A stretch of 64,000 nucleotides of DNA from Methylobacterium cerastii (GTDB lineage: Bacteria; Pseudomonadota; Alphaproteobacteria; Rhizobiales; Beijerinckiaceae). The position numbers and the translations under genes are program-made. The notes beneath the pieces were generated by a model, which was given only the letters and a program-made list of their open reading frames with translations, made no database searches and was not told where the DNA came from. Location of the stretch: positions 35,041 to 99,040 of the forward strand of contig NZ_BPQG01000001.1 in assembly GCF_022179125.1 (NCBI RefSeq), read 5' to 3'. Positions 17,509 to 29,666 of this stretch are shown here, piece after piece; the first letter of the stretch is position 1, and each line of letters starts with the position of its first letter.

Positions 17509-20384
17509 GGATCGTCGTCAACGGCCACGCCGAGGAGGTCGCCCCGCGCCCCGGCCAGTGCCTGCGCACCCTGCTGCGCGAGCGCGGCTGGTTCGGCGTC
17601 AAGAAGGGGTGCGACGCCGGCGATTGCGGCGCCTGCACGGTCCACCTCGACGGCGAGCCGATCCACAGCTGTCTCCTGCCGGCGTTCCGGGCCGGAGGGC
17701 GCGAGGTCACCACCATCGAGGGCCTGTCCGGCCCGTGCCAGCCGGGGCAGGGGGCATTGGATCGGGCGCCCGACGCCCTGCACCCGATGCAGGCGGCCTT
17801 CGTCGCGGCGCAGGGCTTCCAGTGCGGGTTCTGCACGCCGGGCATGATCATGACGGCGGCGGCCCTCGACCAGGGCCAGAAGCGCGACCTTGGCACGGCG
17901 CTGAAGGGCAACCTCTGCCGCTGCACCGGCTACCGCGCCATCCGCGACGCCATCGCCGGCATCGCCTCCGCCGAGGCGGCGAGCTTGCGCGACCCGATCG
18001 GCCGCAGCGTGCCCGCGCCCGCAGCGCCTGACGTGGTCTCGGGGCGCGCCGCCTACACCTTCGACCTGGCGATGCCGGGCCTGCTGCACATGAAGGTGCT
18101 GCGCTCCGAGCATCCGCATGCGCGGATCGTCGCGATCGACCGCGCGGCCGCCCTGGCGCTGCCCGGGATCGTCGCGATCTTCACCCATGCGGACGTGCCG
18201 GAGGCGCGCTTCTCCACCGGCCGCCACGAGAACCCGGCCGACGACGCGGCCGACACCCGCGTGCTCGACGACGTGGTGCGCTTCGTCGGCCAGCGCGTCG
18301 CCGCGGTGGTCGCCGAGACCGAAGCCGCGGCCGAGGCCGGCGTGCGGGCGCTCAAGGTCGACTATGCGCCATTGCCGGCGGTGTTCGACCCGGATGAGGC
18401 GATGCGGCCCGACGCGCCGCGCGTCCACGCCGCCGTCCCGGCGGGCGCGGACGCGCCGCCGCTAGAAGCCCGCGCGAACCTCGCGGCCGAGGCGCACGGC
18501 TTGGTCGGCGACGTCGAGGCGGGGTTCGCCGAAGCGGATCGCGTCTACGAGGGCACCTACCGCTCGCAACGCGTGCAGCACGCCCACCTCGAGACCCACG
18601 GCGCGATCGGCTGGCGCGATCCCGACGGCCGCCTCGTGATCCGCTCCTCGACGCAGGTGCCGTTCCTGACCCGCGACGCGCTCTGCACCCTGTTCGGCCT
18701 CGACCGGTCGCAGGTGCGGGTGGTGGCGGGCCGGGTCGGCGGCGGATTCGGCGGCAAGCAGGAGATGCTCACCGAGGACCTGGTCGCGCTGGCGGTGCTC
18801 CGCACCGGGCGCCCGGTGAAGTGGGAGTTCACCCGCCAGGAGCAGTTCGTCGCCACCACCACCCGCCACCCGATGCGCGTCCGGGTGAAGCTCGGCGCGA
18901 AGGCCGACGGCACGCTGACCGCGATCCAGCTCGACGTGGTCTCGAACACCGGCGCCTACGGCAACCATGCCGGCGGCGTGCTCCACCACGGCACCAACGA
19001 GGTGATCGGTGCCTACCGCTGCCCGAACAAGCGCGTCGACGGCTACGCCGTCTACACCCACACCCTGCCGGCCGGGGCCTTCCGCGGCTACGGCCTCAGC
19101 CAGACGATCTTCGCCGTCGAATCGGCGCTGGACGAGCTCGCCCGCGACCTCGGCCTCGACCCCTACGCGATGCGCCGCCGCAACGCGGTGCGGCCCGGCG
19201 ACCCCATGGTTTCGACGAGCCTCGAACCGCACGACGTCGAATACGGCAGCTACGGCCTCGACCAGTGCCTCGACCTCGCCGAGCGGGCGATGGCAACGCC
19301 TTCCGGCGACCCGGCCCCGGAGGGCTGGCGCGTCGGCGAGGGCATGGCGATGGCGATGATCGACACGATCCCGCCGCGCGGGCATTTTTCGGATGCGCGG
19401 ATTGGGCTGCGCGGGGACGCAAGCGATCGCCGGTCCCCTCTCCCACGGGGAGAGGGACGGGGTGAGGGGCGTGACCTCTCCGGCATGGTCTCATCCCTCA
19501 CCCCAACCCTCTCCCGCACGGGAGGGGGGGCCCGTCGCGGTGATGGCGCCCCTTCCGGCGGCACCGTCTACGAACTGTCCGTCGGCACCGCCGAGTTCGG
19601 CAACGGCACCACCACCGTGCATGCGCAGATCGCAGCCGCGGCGCTCGGCACCACGCCGGACCGCATCCGCATCCGCGCCTCCGACACCGACGCGGTCGGC
19701 CACGATACGGGCGCCTACGGCAGCACCGGCATCGTCGTGGCGGGGCGCGCGACGCTGAACGCCGCGGAGGCGCTGGCCCGCGCGATCCTGACCCGGGCCG
19801 CGGCGAAGGCGGGCGTCGCGCCCGCCGACTGCCGTTTGGAGGCCGACGACGTGGCCGTTCCGGGCGGTCGCGTCGCGTTGGCCGACCTGATCGCGGAAGG
19901 TCCGCTCGAAGCGGAGGGGCGGGCCGACGGCTCGCCGCGCTCGGTTGCCTTCAACGTCCAGGCGTTCCGGGTCGCGGTGCATCCGGGCACCGGCGAGGTC
20001 CGCATCCTGCGCAGCGTCCACGCGGCCGACGCGGGGCGGGTGATCAACCCGATGCAGTGCCGCGGGCAGGTCGAGGGCGGCGTCGCGCAGGCGCTCGGCG
20101 CGGCGCTTTACGAGGACTTGCGCCTCGACGCGGAAGGCCGCGTGACCACGCAGACGTTCCGCAACTACCACATCCCCGCCTGCGCCGACGTGCCGGCGAC
20201 GGAGGTGCTGTTCGCCGACACCCACGACAGCGTCGGCCCGCTCGGCGCGAAGTCGATGAGCGAGAGCCCGTTCAACCCGGTCGCCCCGGCGCTCGCCAAC
20301 GCGATCCGCGACGCCACCGGCGCGCGGCTGACCGCGACCCCGTTCGCACCGGACCGGATCTTTCGGAGCGTCGGCACACGTTGA
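17505..20384 (+). CDS. fused 2Fe-2S / molybdopterin hydroxylase, XdhD-like, with an in-frame palindromic repeat
   Basis: 959 residues. Residues 1-150 are a 2Fe-2S unit with cysteines in GCDAGDCGACTVHLDG (about 36-44, then 56) and in CGFCTPGM (about 107-110) and CRCTGY (about 139-141). The rest is the Mo-cofactor domain, with GRVGGGFGGKQE near 409, AGAFRGYG near 525 and the C-terminal GAKSMSESPFNP. This FeS-Mo fusion next to a short FAD subunit and a hydantoinase resembles the E. coli ygfM-xdhD/hyuA locus, suggesting a purine or related heterocycle as substrate. Residues about 643-675 are encoded by a palindromic intergenic repeat and have no place in the family fold. Whether the protein is active is unknown. 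Confidence 0.85.
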   Translation: MRIVVNGHAEEVAPRPGQCLRTLLRERGWFGVKKGCDAGDCGACTVHLDGEPIHSCLLPAFRAGGREVTTIEGLSGPCQPGQGALDRAPDALHPMQAAFVAAQGFQCGFCTPGMIMTAAALDQGQKRDLGTALKGNLCRCTGYRAIRDAIAGIASAEAASLRDPIGRSVPAPAAPDVVSGRAAYTFDLAMPGLLHMKVLRSEHPHARIVAIDRAAALALPGIVAIFTHADVPEARFSTGRHENPADDAADTRVLDDVVRFVGQRVAAVVAETEAAAEAGVRALKVDYAPLPAVFDPDEAMRPDAPRVHAAVPAGADAPPLEARANLAAEAHGLVGDVEAGFAEADRVYEGTYRSQRVQHAHLETHGAIGWRDPDGRLVIRSSTQVPFLTRDALCTLFGLDRSQVRVVAGRVGGGFGGKQEMLTEDLVALAVLRTGRPVKWEFTRQEQFVATTTRHPMRVRVKLGAKADGTLTAIQLDVVSNTGAYGNHAGGVLHHGTNEVIGAYRCPNKRVDGYAVYTHTLPAGAFRGYGLSQTIFAVESALDELARDLGLDPYAMRRRNAVRPGDPMVSTSLEPHDVEYGSYGLDQCLDLAERAMATPSGDPAPEGWRVGEGMAMAMIDTIPPRGHFSDARIGLRGDASDRRSPLPRGEGRGEGRDLSGMVSSLTPTLSRTGGGARRGDGAPSGGTVYELSVGTAEFGNGTTTVHAQIAAAALGTTPDRIRIRASDTDAVGHDTGAYGSTGIVVAGRATLNAAEALARAILTRAAAKAGVAPADCRLEADDVAVPGGRVALADLIAEGPLEAEGRADGSPRSVAFNVQAFRVAVHPGTGEVRILRSVHAADAGRVINPMQCRGQVEGGVAQALGAALYEDLRLDAEGRVTTQTFRNYHIPACADVPATEVLFADTHDSVGPLGAKSMSESPFNPVAPALANAIRDATGARLTATPFAPDRIFRSVGTR
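19433..19530. repeat. palindromic intergenic-type repeat inserted in frame in the Mo-hydroxylase gene
   Basis: Left arm 19436-19467 and right arm 19497-19527 are inverted copies (CTCCCACGGGGAGAGGG against the complement of CCCTCTCCCGCACGGGAG, and GGGGTGAGG against CCTCACCCC) round a loop of about 30 bases. The element reads through without a stop and encodes a peptide like SPLPRGEGRGEG...SLTPTLSRTGGG, the well-known translation of this class of proteobacterial repeat. Confidence 0.8.
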
Positions 20385-20387
20385 GCC

Positions 20388-21797
20388 TCAGCCCGGTGCG
20401 AGGCTCCGGTCGAGGACGCGGCCTTGGCCCGGCTCGGACAGCACCCGCCCATCCTCGGCGATCACCCGACCGCGCGCGATGGTCATCACCGGCCAGCCGG
20501 TCACCTGGAATCCTTCCCAGGGCGTGTAGTCGGCGCCGTGATGGAGGGCGGCCTGGCGGATCGTCTCGCGGTGGTTCGGGTCCCACAGGGTCAGGTCGGC
20601 GTCGAAGCCGGGGCCGATCGAGCCTTTGCGCAGATATAGGCCGTAGAGCTTGGCGTGGTTCGTGGCGGTGAGCGCGGCGAACTGGTTCAGCGTGATCCGC
20701 CCCGTCGACACGCCCTCCGAGAACAGAACCGGCAACCGGGTCTCGATGCCGGGGATGCCGTTCGGGATCCAGCGAAAGGAGGTTTTTCCGCGCGGGTTCA
20801 ACTTGCCGGCGGGGTCGTCGTAGCGGAACGGGCAATGGTCGGAGGAGACCACTTCGAACACCCCACGCTGCAGGCCGGACCAGATCGCCGCCTGGCTCGC
20901 GGCGTCCCGCGGGGGCGGCGAGCAGACGTACTTCGCGCCCGACATCGGGTCGTCGCCGATCCCCTTCATGTCGTCGGCCGTGAGCGTCAGGTATTGCGGG
21001 CAGGTCTCGGCGTGAATCTTGAGGCCGCGCCCCTGCGCCCACGCGATCTGCTCCATCGCCTGCTCGCCCGAGACGTGGACGATGACGATGTCGAGGTCGA
21101 CGAGCTCGGCGTGGCTGATCGCCCGGTGCGCCGCCTCGCGCTCGACCAGTTGCGGCCGCGACAGCGCATGACCGAACGGCCGGGTCTCGCCCGCCTTCTC
21201 CAGGCGTTCGCTGAGGTAGCGGATCGCGTCGTAGCCCTCGGCGTGGACCATCACGCGGGCGCCCTCGCGCCGGGCCACGTCGAACACGTCGAGGATCTGG
21301 CGGTCGTTCAGGACGAGGTCGTCGTAAGTCATGAACACCTTGAACGAGGTGTATCCGGCGGCGATCAGCGCCGGCAGCTCCTGGCCGAGCACCGCCTCGG
21401 TCGGGTCCGAGACGATCAGGTGGATCGCCACGTCGACGTGGCACTGCCCCTCGGCCAGCGCGCGATAGGCCTCGGCCGCCTCGCGCAGGGACGCGCCCCG
21501 CGGCTGCAGCGCGAACGGCATCACGCAGGTGTTGCCGCCGGCCGCCGCGGCGCGGGTCGCCGACGCGAAGTCGTCGGCCATGACGATGCCGGGGCCGGAG
21601 GGCTGCGCGATGTGGACGTGGCTGTCGATGCCGCCCGGCAGCACCAAGAGGCCGGACGCATCGACGGTGCGGGCGGCGTCCGCCACCCGCTCGGCGACAG
21701 TGACGATGCGGCCGTCGCGGATGCCGATCTCGGCGCGGAGCGTGTCGGCGGCGGTGACGACGGTGCCGCCGCGGATCGCGAGGTCGAATTCAGGCAT
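20388..21797 (-). CDS. hyuA: dihydropyrimidinase / hydantoinase family amidohydrolase
   Basis: 469 residues from the ATG giving [14 protein letters not shown]. Metal ligands are in DSHVHI (about residues 58-63), the carboxylated lysine in [10 protein letters not shown], histidines in VMVHAEG and IVHVSGEQ, and the aspartate in SSDHCPF, so the binuclear centre is complete. The family opens cyclic ureides such as dihydropyrimidines and hydantoins. It converges on the Mo hydroxylase gene, with only three bases between stops, and diverges from adenine deaminase. An upstream in-frame start would add residues with no family match. Confidence 0.88.
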   Translation of the reverse strand: MPEFDLAIRGGTVVTAADTLRAEIGIRDGRIVTVAERVADAARTVDASGLLVLPGGIDSHVHIAQPSGPGIVMADDFASATRAAAAGGNTCVMPFALQPRGASLREAAEAYRALAEGQCHVDVAIHLIVSDPTEAVLGQELPALIAAGYTSFKVFMTYDDLVLNDRQILDVFDVARREGARVMVHAEGYDAIRYLSERLEKAGETRPFGHALSRPQLVEREAAHRAISHAELVDLDIVIVHVSGEQAMEQIAWAQGRGLKIHAETCPQYLTLTADDMKGIGDDPMSGAKYVCSPPPRDAASQAAIWSGLQRGVFEVVSSDHCPFRYDDPAGKLNPRGKTSFRWIPNGIPGIETRLPVLFSEGVSTGRITLNQFAALTATNHAKLYGLYLRKGSIGPGFDADLTLWDPNHRETIRQAALHHGADYTPWEGFQVTGWPVMTIARGRVIAEDGRVLSEPGQGRVLDRSLAPG

Positions 21798-21910
21798 TGT
21801 CCTTCGTAGCCTCGTCCGTGGACCCTGATGAGGCGGGCCGGTCCGCAAGGCCCTGGCACGATGCGTGCCCCGGTAGCCCGCATCCGCCGAAGACCGATCC
21901 GGGAGCCCCG

Positions 21911-23716
21911 ATGTCCCAAAGCCCGCTGAACCGCTTCTCCGTCGCGCCGCTGGCGACGATGACGCGCCGCCTGGCCGACGTGGCGTCGGGCCGGGCCGAG
22001 CCCGATCTGGTGATCGCAGGCGCGCGGGTACTCTCGACCTATTCCGACCGCATCCTGCCCGAGCGCGAGATCTGGGTCGCGGGCGGCCGCATCGCGGCGG
22101 TGAAGCCCGCCGGCAGCCATCGCGGCGGCGCAGCGCGGTTCGATGCGGGCGGCGGCCTGATCGCGTCGGGCCTCGTCGACCCGCACCTGCACATCGAGAG
22201 CAGCATGGTCACCGCCTGCGCCTACGCGGAGGCCGCGTTGCTCAACGGCACGACGACGATCGTCTGCGACAGCCACGAGATCGGCAACGTGCTTGATGCC
22301 GACGGCGTCGCCTGGATGCTGGAGGATGCCCGCGAGGCCCCGCTCAACATCTACCTCACGGTGCCGAGCACGGTGCCGGCGACGCGGCCGGAGCTGGAGA
22401 CCGCGGGCGGCGACCTCACCGCCGAGAAGATCGCCGCCCTGTTCGACGCTTGGCCCGAGGCCGTGGGCTTGGGCGAGAAGATGGACTTCGTCGCGGTGGC
22501 GGAGGGCGACCCGCGCGCGCACGCGATCATCGCGGCCTCGCTGTCGCGCGGGCGCCCGGTCTCGGGCCACATCTACGGCCGGGACTTCGTCGCGGCCTAC
22601 GCCGCGTCCGGCGTCACCGACACCCACGAGGCGATCGACCGCGACATCGCCGACGACCTGCTCGACGCCGGCGTCTGGATTTTCCTGCGCGGCGGGCCGC
22701 CCACCACCCCGTGGCACTCGCTGCCGAAGGCGATCGGTACGGTCATCGACTACGGTGCCGCAGGCAAGCGGGTCTGCTGCTGCACCGACGACCGCGACGC
22801 GGAAGACCTCCTCGCCTACGGGCTCGACTGGGTGGTGCGGGAGGCGGTGCGGATGGGCATCCCGAAGCCCGCGGCCTGGTCGATGGGCTCGCTGCACCCC
22901 GCGACCCGCTACGGCCTCGACGGCGAGATCGGAGGCCTCGGCGGCGGCCGCCGGGCCGACCTCGTTCTGCTGGACGACGACCTCGTGCCGCAATCGACCT
23001 GGTACGGCGGCGAGCTGGTGGTCGAGAACCGCACGGTCACACCCCGCCTCGACGCGGCCCTGTCGCGTCCCTACCGCTACCCGGCCCGGGCCTACGCCAC
23101 CGTCCATCTGCCCACCGTCCTGCCGGACCTGGTCCCGGCACTGCCTTCGGCGCCCTGCACCGTCAACGCGATCCGCACGACCCTGCCGGGCATCGAGCTC
23201 ATGCACGAGCGCGTGGCCCTGAACCCCGCTGGGGACTGGGCGGCGACGCTCGCGGGACACGACCTGTGCCACGTCGCCGTGGTGGAGCGGCACGGACTCG
23301 GCGGCCACGCGGCGCACGGGCTGCTGCGGGCCTTCGGGCTGAAGCGGGGCGCGGTGGCGAGCAGCGTCGGCCACGATTCGCACAACCTGATCGTCGCCGG
23401 GCTGAACGAGGCCGACATGCGCGTCGCGGTCGAGGCCGTCGCGGCGCATCAGGGCGGGGTCTGCGTCGTCGAGGACGGCGCGGTCGTCGCGATGGTGCCG
23501 CTGCCGGTGGCCGGCCTTCTCTCGGACAAGCGCGTCGGCGCCGTCGCCGAGGGGGTCCGCGCCCTCAAGGTCGCCTGGGAGCGGGCCGGCTGCACCATCC
23601 CCTATATGGGCTTCAACCTGATTCCGCTCTCGGTGATCCCTCAGATCCGCATCACCGACAAGGGCTTGGTGCTGGTGCCGGAGATGCGTCAGGTGCCGCT
23701 GTTCGAGCCGGCCTGA
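21911..23716 (+). CDS. ade: adenine deaminase
   Basis: 601 residues, typical of the amidohydrolase-type Ade. Metal-site strings are [10 protein letters not shown] (about residues 95-104), DSHEIGNV and GHIYGRDF, and the C-terminal half carries [12 protein letters not shown] and a C-terminal [11 protein letters not shown]. The enzyme converts adenine to hypoxanthine and ammonia. ATG 21911 is preceded by GGGAG; upstream in-frame codons overlap the divergent hydantoinase promoter and were not used. Position beside a purine-type Mo hydroxylase and the uracil genes supports nucleobase catabolism. Confidence 0.9.
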   Translation: MSQSPLNRFSVAPLATMTRRLADVASGRAEPDLVIAGARVLSTYSDRILPEREIWVAGGRIAAVKPAGSHRGGAARFDAGGGLIASGLVDPHLHIESSMVTACAYAEAALLNGTTTIVCDSHEIGNVLDADGVAWMLEDAREAPLNIYLTVPSTVPATRPELETAGGDLTAEKIAALFDAWPEAVGLGEKMDFVAVAEGDPRAHAIIAASLSRGRPVSGHIYGRDFVAAYAASGVTDTHEAIDRDIADDLLDAGVWIFLRGGPPTTPWHSLPKAIGTVIDYGAAGKRVCCCTDDRDAEDLLAYGLDWVVREAVRMGIPKPAAWSMGSLHPATRYGLDGEIGGLGGGRRADLVLLDDDLVPQSTWYGGELVVENRTVTPRLDAALSRPYRYPARAYATVHLPTVLPDLVPALPSAPCTVNAIRTTLPGIELMHERVALNPAGDWAATLAGHDLCHVAVVERHGLGGHAAHGLLRAFGLKRGAVASSVGHDSHNLIVAGLNEADMRVAVEAVAAHQGGVCVVEDGAVVAMVPLPVAGLLSDKRVGAVAEGVRALKVAWERAGCTIPYMGFNLIPLSVIPQIRITDKGLVLVPEMRQVPLFEPA

Positions 23717-23750
23717 GTGGGCGTCGAGCCCACGCCCTTCGCCGGCACGC

Positions 23751-23939
23751 CGTTTTCCCGGACGCCTGGAGCGTCAGCGGAAGGCGATCCGGGAACCAGC
23801 AGAAGGAAGGGCCGCGCCAGCGGCTCGATACGAACGGCGCAAGGCTGACGAACGGCGCAAGGGTTTCCGACGCTTCGCGACCCTTGTCCGCTGGGTCCCG
23901 GATCGGGTTCCGCTGACGCTTCACCCGTCCGGGAAAACG
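23751..23939. repeat. long inverted-repeat element between convergent ade and rutD
   Basis: Outer arms of about 47 bases (CGTTTTCCCGGACG...AGCGTCAGCGGAA at the left, its near-complement ending CGTCCGGGAAAACG at the right) enclose about 95 bases containing the tandem GAACGGCGCAAG pair. It lies between two converging stop codons and could also act as a bidirectional terminator. Confidence 0.75.
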
Positions 23940-23949
23940 GGTGCGGCCG

Positions 23950-24750
23950 TCATCGAAGATCGGACATCGCGGTGACCCGCACTCGACCCAGGAAATCGAG
24001 CAGCGTCCGGTTGAACGCTTCGGCGCGCGTGACGCTGTGGGCGTGGCCGCCCTCCGGCACGAGGTCGAGGCGGGCGTTGGCGAGGCCGGCGGCGAGGCGT
24101 TCGGAGGCGGTGTAGGGCACCAGCACGTCGTCGCGGGCCGCCATCACCAGGGTCTCGTGCGGGATCGCGCCGAGCCGGCCTTCGAGCGTGAAGCGCTCCA
24201 GCGCGGCGATCCGCGCGAGCACCGTCTCGGGGCCGGGGAAATGCGCCAGCGCATGCGCCTCGTCCGACGCGACCCGCGTGGCGTTCTCGGAGAGCCACGG
24301 GGCCGGATAGAGGAAGATCGCCTGCGCCCGGACGAAGGCCTCCGGGCCGGCCTGGTTCAGGAGCGCCTTGCGGGCGGAAAAGCACCGCAGCGTCGCGGAA
24401 TCGATCGCGTCCCAGCCGTTGACGACGACGACGCGCCCGACGCGGGTGGGGTGGGCCAGCGCCAGTTGCAGGGCGATCAGCCCGCCGAGCGCGTGCCCGA
24501 CCACGTCCGCGGTCTCGGTTCCGGTGGCGTCGAGGACGGCCAGCGCGTCCTCGGCCATCGCCGCGATGTCGTGGCCGGGCTCGAGCGCGCCCTTCGAGCG
24601 GCCGGTGCCGCGGTGGTCGTAGGTCAGGACCCGGAAGTGCGGGACCAAAGCGGGCATCTGCGGCGCGAAGTAGCCCGCCATCCCGCCGAGCCCCGGGGAG
24701 AGCAGGACGGTGCGCGCGCCGTCGCCCGCGACGTCGTGGTGGACCGGCAT
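23950..24750 (-). CDS. rutD: aminoacrylate hydrolase RutD (alpha/beta hydrolase)
   Basis: 266 residues. The alpha/beta hydrolase fold is visible in [43 protein letters not shown] and a C-terminal [14 protein letters not shown]. The usual nucleophile elbow GxSxG reads GHALG, with alanine in place of serine. I recall the same substitution in E. coli RutD, so I treat it as a family trait and not a lesion. RutD speeds hydrolysis of aminoacrylate in uracil breakdown. Its ATG overlaps the rutC stop. Confidence 0.88.
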   Translation of the reverse strand: MPVHHDVAGDGARTVLLSPGLGGMAGYFAPQMPALVPHFRVLTYDHRGTGRSKGALEPGHDIAAMAEDALAVLDATGTETADVVGHALGGLIALQLALAHPTRVGRVVVVNGWDAIDSATLRCFSARKALLNQAGPEAFVRAQAIFLYPAPWLSENATRVASDEAHALAHFPGPETVLARIAALERFTLEGRLGAIPHETLVMAARDDVLVPYTASERLAAGLANARLDLVPEGGHAHSVTRAEAFNRTLLDFLGRVRVTAMSDLR

Positions 24751-25169
24751 CAGACCGAGGTGTCGACGGCGAGCGCGCCGACCGGGTGGCCGACATGCGC
24801 CACCGAGGCGATCTCCACCAGGGCGTCCGGCTTCACCAGCCCGCACTGGATGCAGTAGCGCGCCGGCTTCTCGCCGGGGAAGTACTCGGCGTAGACCGCG
24901 TTGATCGCGGCGTAGTCGGCCCAGTCTTTGAGGAAGACGTGGTTGAAGGTCACGTCGTCCATGGTGCCGCCGGCGGCCGTCACGACGCCCTTGATCGTCT
25001 CCAGCACGTGACGCGTCTGGGCGGCGGCGTCGCCGACGTGGACGACGTTGGCGTCGGCGTCGAGCGGCAGGGTGCCGGAGACGTAGAGCACGCCGTCCGC
25101 GAGCGTACCGGGGACGTAGGGCGCCAGCGGCTTGCCGGTGCCGGGCGGGATCACGACGGTCTTGGGCAT
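24750..25169 (-). CDS. rutC: RutC, Rid/YjgF family aminoacrylate deaminase-type protein
   Basis: 139 residues. Rid-family features include the N-terminal [29 protein letters not shown], the central [18 protein letters not shown] and a C-terminal [12 protein letters not shown]. It sits third in a rutABCD order and shares one base with rutD. In the Rut pathway it acts on the acrylate intermediates produced after ring cleavage. ATG is preceded by a purine-rich AAAGAA. Confidence 0.88.
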   Translation of the reverse strand: MPKTVVIPPGTGKPLAPYVPGTLADGVLYVSGTLPLDADANVVHVGDAAAQTRHVLETIKGVVTAAGGTMDDVTFNHVFLKDWADYAAINAVYAEYFPGEKPARYCIQCGLVKPDALVEIASVAHVGHPVGALAVDTSV

Positions 25170-25193
25170 TTCTTTGGGACTCTGTGTTCGGGT

Positions 25194-25930
25194 CTATTCG
25201 GCGGCAATGGCGTCCCTGGCCGACAGGGCGGTCTCGAAGGCGGCCACGTCCGAGACCCAGCCGAAGAAGGTCTCGATGTTGAGGAGCGCGCCCTCCTGCA
25301 GGCTCGGCGGGCCGGCCTGGTGGGTGGCGTCGGCGAGCACGATGCCGAAATATTCGAGGAAGAACCCGTCGCGCAGGGTCGATTCCACGCAGACGTTGGT
25401 GGCGATGCCGGTGAAGACCAGCGTGCGGATGCCCCGCGCCCGCAGGGTGCTGTCGAGCGCGGTGTTGTAGAAGCCGCTGTAACGGGGCTTGCCCATGACG
25501 ATGTCGCCGGGCTGCGGCTCGAGCGCGTCGACCAGATCGTAATCCCAGGTGCCGCGGGTGAGCAGCCGGCTGTTCAGCCCCGGCTGCCGCCGCATCGTCT
25601 TCAGCGCGTTCGACTTGTGCCAGTTCGGCGAGCCCGGCCCCCCGGCCTCGACGTAGTCCGCGTCCCATCCGTTCTGGAACCACAGCACGACGATGCCGGC
25701 CGCCCGCGCGGCGGCGACCGCGGCGGCGATGCGGCCGATCACCGGACCGGTCTGCGAGACGTCGAAGCCGGCCAGATCCAGGTAGCCGCCCTTGGTCGCG
25801 TAGGCGTTCTGCATGTCCACGACGATGAGCGCGGTCGCCTCGGGCGCGAAGGCGATCGGCTCGGGGCGCGCCGGCAGCGTCACGCCGCCGAAGCGGCCGG
25901 CCGGGTCGCGATATCCGGCGGGCGCCTCCA

Positions 25931-25931
<1 letters not shown>
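25194..25931 (-). CDS. rutB: RutB, isochorismatase-like ureidoacrylate/peroxyureidoacrylate amidohydrolase
   Basis: 245 residues. The cysteine-hydrolase triad is recognisable: Asp in [14 protein letters not shown], Lys in [12 protein letters not shown] and Cys in [15 protein letters not shown]. The long N-terminal [17 protein letters not shown] is typical of RutB. It hydrolyses the ring-opened uracil product to carbamate and aminoacrylate. The start ATG shares its first base with the rutA stop (TGATG), implying coupled translation. Confidence 0.9.
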
Positions 25932-27049
<1,118 letters not shown>

Positions 27050-27289
27050 CGGCCACCTCTCCGAACGCGAGCCGCGCCGCCCGCGGCGGGCCGGAAGACG
27101 GGAACGGTAGCGGCTCGAATCGGCCCGTCAAACCGCCGACGGGCCTCTGCACAAAATCTCCGCGGGTTGCCCAGGCGATGCGCGCGATCCGCCCAGCCGG
27201 GAAGCGAAATCGCAGCGGATCGGGCCGGCGAAACGCGGTCTTCGATCTGGTAGACCGGGCTCCGGATCTCTTCCGCGAGGGACGACGCG

Positions 27290-27766
27290 ATGCGCGAGAC
27301 GCTTGCCCCGAACGCCAGCCCGCCGCGCGAGGCCGCCGGCTCCCGCGCCGCCTACCCGCGCCACGTGCCGATCACCACGCGCTGGGCCGACAACGACGTC
27401 TACGGGCACGTCAACAACGTGGTCTACTACGCCTTCTTCGACACGGCGGTGAACGGCCTGCTGGTCGAGGCCGGCGCCCTCGACATCGCACGATCCCCGG
27501 TGATCGGCCTCGTGGTCGAGACCGGCTGCCGCTACCACGCGCCGCTCGCCTTCCCCGATCGCGTGACCGCAGGGGTGCGCGTGGCGCGGATCGGAAGGTC
27601 GAGCGTGCGCTACGAGATCGGCCTGTTCCGCGGCGACGCGGATGCGGCGTCGGCGGAAGGCTTCTTCGTCCACGTCTACGTCGACCGCGCCACCCGCCGC
27701 CCGGTGCCGCTGCCGGAGCCGTTGCGCAGCGTCCTCGAAGGCTGGACGCGGCCCGCTTCGCCGTGA
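27290..27766 (+). CDS. acyl-CoA thioesterase, 4HBT hotdog family
   Basis: 158 residues. The hotdog signature [28 protein letters not shown] (about residues 32-58) carries the catalytic aspartate of the 4-hydroxybenzoyl-CoA thioesterase type. Later strands include [19 protein letters not shown]. It is divergent from the rut genes, with about 240 bases between. The substrate is unknown. Its stop codon lies in a 14-base tandem duplication. Confidence 0.82.
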   Translation: MRETLAPNASPPREAAGSRAAYPRHVPITTRWADNDVYGHVNNVVYYAFFDTAVNGLLVEAGALDIARSPVIGLVVETGCRYHAPLAFPDRVTAGVRVARIGRSSVRYEIGLFRGDADAASAEGFFVHVYVDRATRRPVPLPEPLRSVLEGWTRPASP

Positions 27767-27788
27767 CACCTCCGCCGTGACACCTCCG
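27761..27788 (+). repeat. 14-base tandem duplication across the thioesterase stop codon
   Basis: CCGTGACACCTCCG occurs twice in direct succession (27761-27774 and 27775-27788). The first copy contains the TGA stop. Confidence 0.8.
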
Positions 27789-27864
27789 CCCCCCCTTGCT
27801 ATGGCGCGGGGATGAGGCGCCGCCGGCCCGTCCGGCCGTCGGCGCGAGCGGGTTGACCACGATC

Positions 27865-29625
27865 ATGAACATCTTCGCCCTGTTCGAGGCGCGCGTGCGT
27901 GAGGCCGTCGAGGCGCTGGTCCGCGGCGGGACGCTTCCCGAGGGCCTCGACCTTGCCCGGGTCGTGGTCGAGCCGCCGCGCGACGCGAGCCACGGCGACC
28001 TCGCGACGAACGCCGCCCTGGTGCTCGCCAAGGAGGCCAAGACCAACCCGAAGGCGCTCGGCGAGGCGCTGGCCGCCGAGCTGCGCCAGGACCCGCGCGT
28101 GGTCGAGGCCGCGGTCGCCGGCCCCGGCTTCATTAACCTGCGGCTGGCGCCGGCCGTCTTCCACGACGTGCTGCGCGGCGTGCTGGCCGATCCCGCCGGC
28201 TACGGGCGCGGGCACATGGCCGGCGGGCCGGTCAACATCGAGTACGTCTCGGCCAACCCCACCGGCCCGATGCATGTCGGGCACGGGCGCGGGGCGGTGT
28301 TCGGCGACGCGCTGGCGAACCTCCTGGTCGCCGCCGGCCGGCAGGTGACGCGCGAGTACTACATCAACGACGCGGGCGCGCAGGTCGACGTGCTTGCCCG
28401 CTCCGCCTACCTGCGCTACCGCGAGGCGCTGGGCGAAACGGTCGGCGCGATCCCCGAGGGTCTCTATCCCGGCGACTACCTCGTGCCGGTCGGGCAGGCG
28501 CTGGCCGAGACCCACGGCCGCGCGCTGCTCGAAAAGCCGGACTCCGAATGGCTGCCGGTGGTGCGCGAGACCGCCATCGCCGAGATGATGGAGATGATCC
28601 GCGGGGACCTCGCCGCGATCGGCATCCACCACGACGTGTTCTTCTCCGAGCGCACCCTGCAGGGGGAGGGCGGCGGCGCCGTCGCAACGCTGCTCGCGGA
28701 GCTGCGCGAGAAGGGGCTCGTCTACGAGGGCCGCCTGCCGCCGCCCAAGGGCCAGGTGCCGGAGGATTGGGAGGACCGCGAGCAGACCCTGTTCCGCACG
28801 AGGGACTTCGGCGACGACACCGACCGGCCGCTGCTGAAGTCGGACGGCTCCTACACCTACTTCGCCTCCGACATCGCCTACCACCAGGCCAAGTACCTCG
28901 CCGGCGCCACCGAGCTGATCGACGTGCTCGGCGCCGACCACGGCGGCTACGTCAAGCGCATGCAGGCGGCGGTGAAGGCCGTCACCGACGGCAAGGCGAG
29001 CCTCGACGTGAAGCTGTGCCAGCTGGTGCGGCTGTTGCGCGCGGGCGAGCCGGTGAAGATGAGCAAACGCTCGGGCGAGTTCGTGACGCTCCGCGAGGTC
29101 ATCGACGAGGTCGGCCGCGACGCGATCCGCTTCATGATGCTCTACCGCAAGAACGACGCGACCCTCGACTTCGACCTCGCCAAGGTGGTCGAGCAGTCCA
29201 AGGACAACCCGGTCTTCTACGTCCAGTACGCCCACGCCCGCATCCGCTCGGTGCAGCGGCAGGCGCGCGAGGCGTTTCCCGACTTCGACCCCGCGGACGC
29301 TGCCGGGCTCGCGGACGCGGATTTCGCGCTCCTGTCGGATGCGGGCGAGGCCGAGATGCTGCGGCTGATCGCGCAGTACCCGCGGGTGCTGGAGGCGGCC
29401 GCCGCAGCGCACGAACCGCACCGGATCGCCTTCCATCTCTACGAGACGGCGAGTAGCCTTCATAGTTTCTGGAACAAGGGCAAAGACTTGCCGCAATTAC
29501 GGTTTGTTAATCCAACCGACCGAAAGTCAACTCGGGCGAGGCTAGCGCTGATCGAGGCGCTGCGAGGCGTCTTGGCATCCGGTCTCGCCGTCCTCGGCGT
29601 GAGCGCTCCGGACGCGATGCGGTGA
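27865..29625 (+). CDS. argS: arginine--tRNA ligase
   Basis: 586 residues. The class I HIGH variant is in [19 protein letters not shown] (about residues 130-148). The KMSKS counterpart reads KMSKRSGE near residue 398. The C-terminal DALR anticodon-binding domain begins near 465 and ends [12 protein letters not shown] start at [11 protein letters not shown], the usual N terminus; upstream in-frame codons lack similarity. It leads the argS-SPOR-nagZ-tat run. Confidence 0.96.
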   Translation: MNIFALFEARVREAVEALVRGGTLPEGLDLARVVVEPPRDASHGDLATNAALVLAKEAKTNPKALGEALAAELRQDPRVVEAAVAGPGFINLRLAPAVFHDVLRGVLADPAGYGRGHMAGGPVNIEYVSANPTGPMHVGHGRGAVFGDALANLLVAAGRQVTREYYINDAGAQVDVLARSAYLRYREALGETVGAIPEGLYPGDYLVPVGQALAETHGRALLEKPDSEWLPVVRETAIAEMMEMIRGDLAAIGIHHDVFFSERTLQGEGGGAVATLLAELREKGLVYEGRLPPPKGQVPEDWEDREQTLFRTRDFGDDTDRPLLKSDGSYTYFASDIAYHQAKYLAGATELIDVLGADHGGYVKRMQAAVKAVTDGKASLDVKLCQLVRLLRAGEPVKMSKRSGEFVTLREVIDEVGRDAIRFMMLYRKNDATLDFDLAKVVEQSKDNPVFYVQYAHARIRSVQRQAREAFPDFDPADAAGLADADFALLSDAGEAEMLRLIAQYPRVLEAAAAAHEPHRIAFHLYETASSLHSFWNKGKDLPQLRFVNPTDRKSTRARLALIEALRGVLASGLAVLGVSAPDAMR

Positions 29626-29666
29626 GTGCGCCCCCGTAAAAGTCGGCGTAGGATGAGGATGCTGCC

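Noticed and set aside
24481-24510. RutD inactivated by loss of the nucleophile serine (GHALG)
   Set aside because: The same alanine is, as far as I recall, present in E. coli RutD, so it is treated as a family feature.
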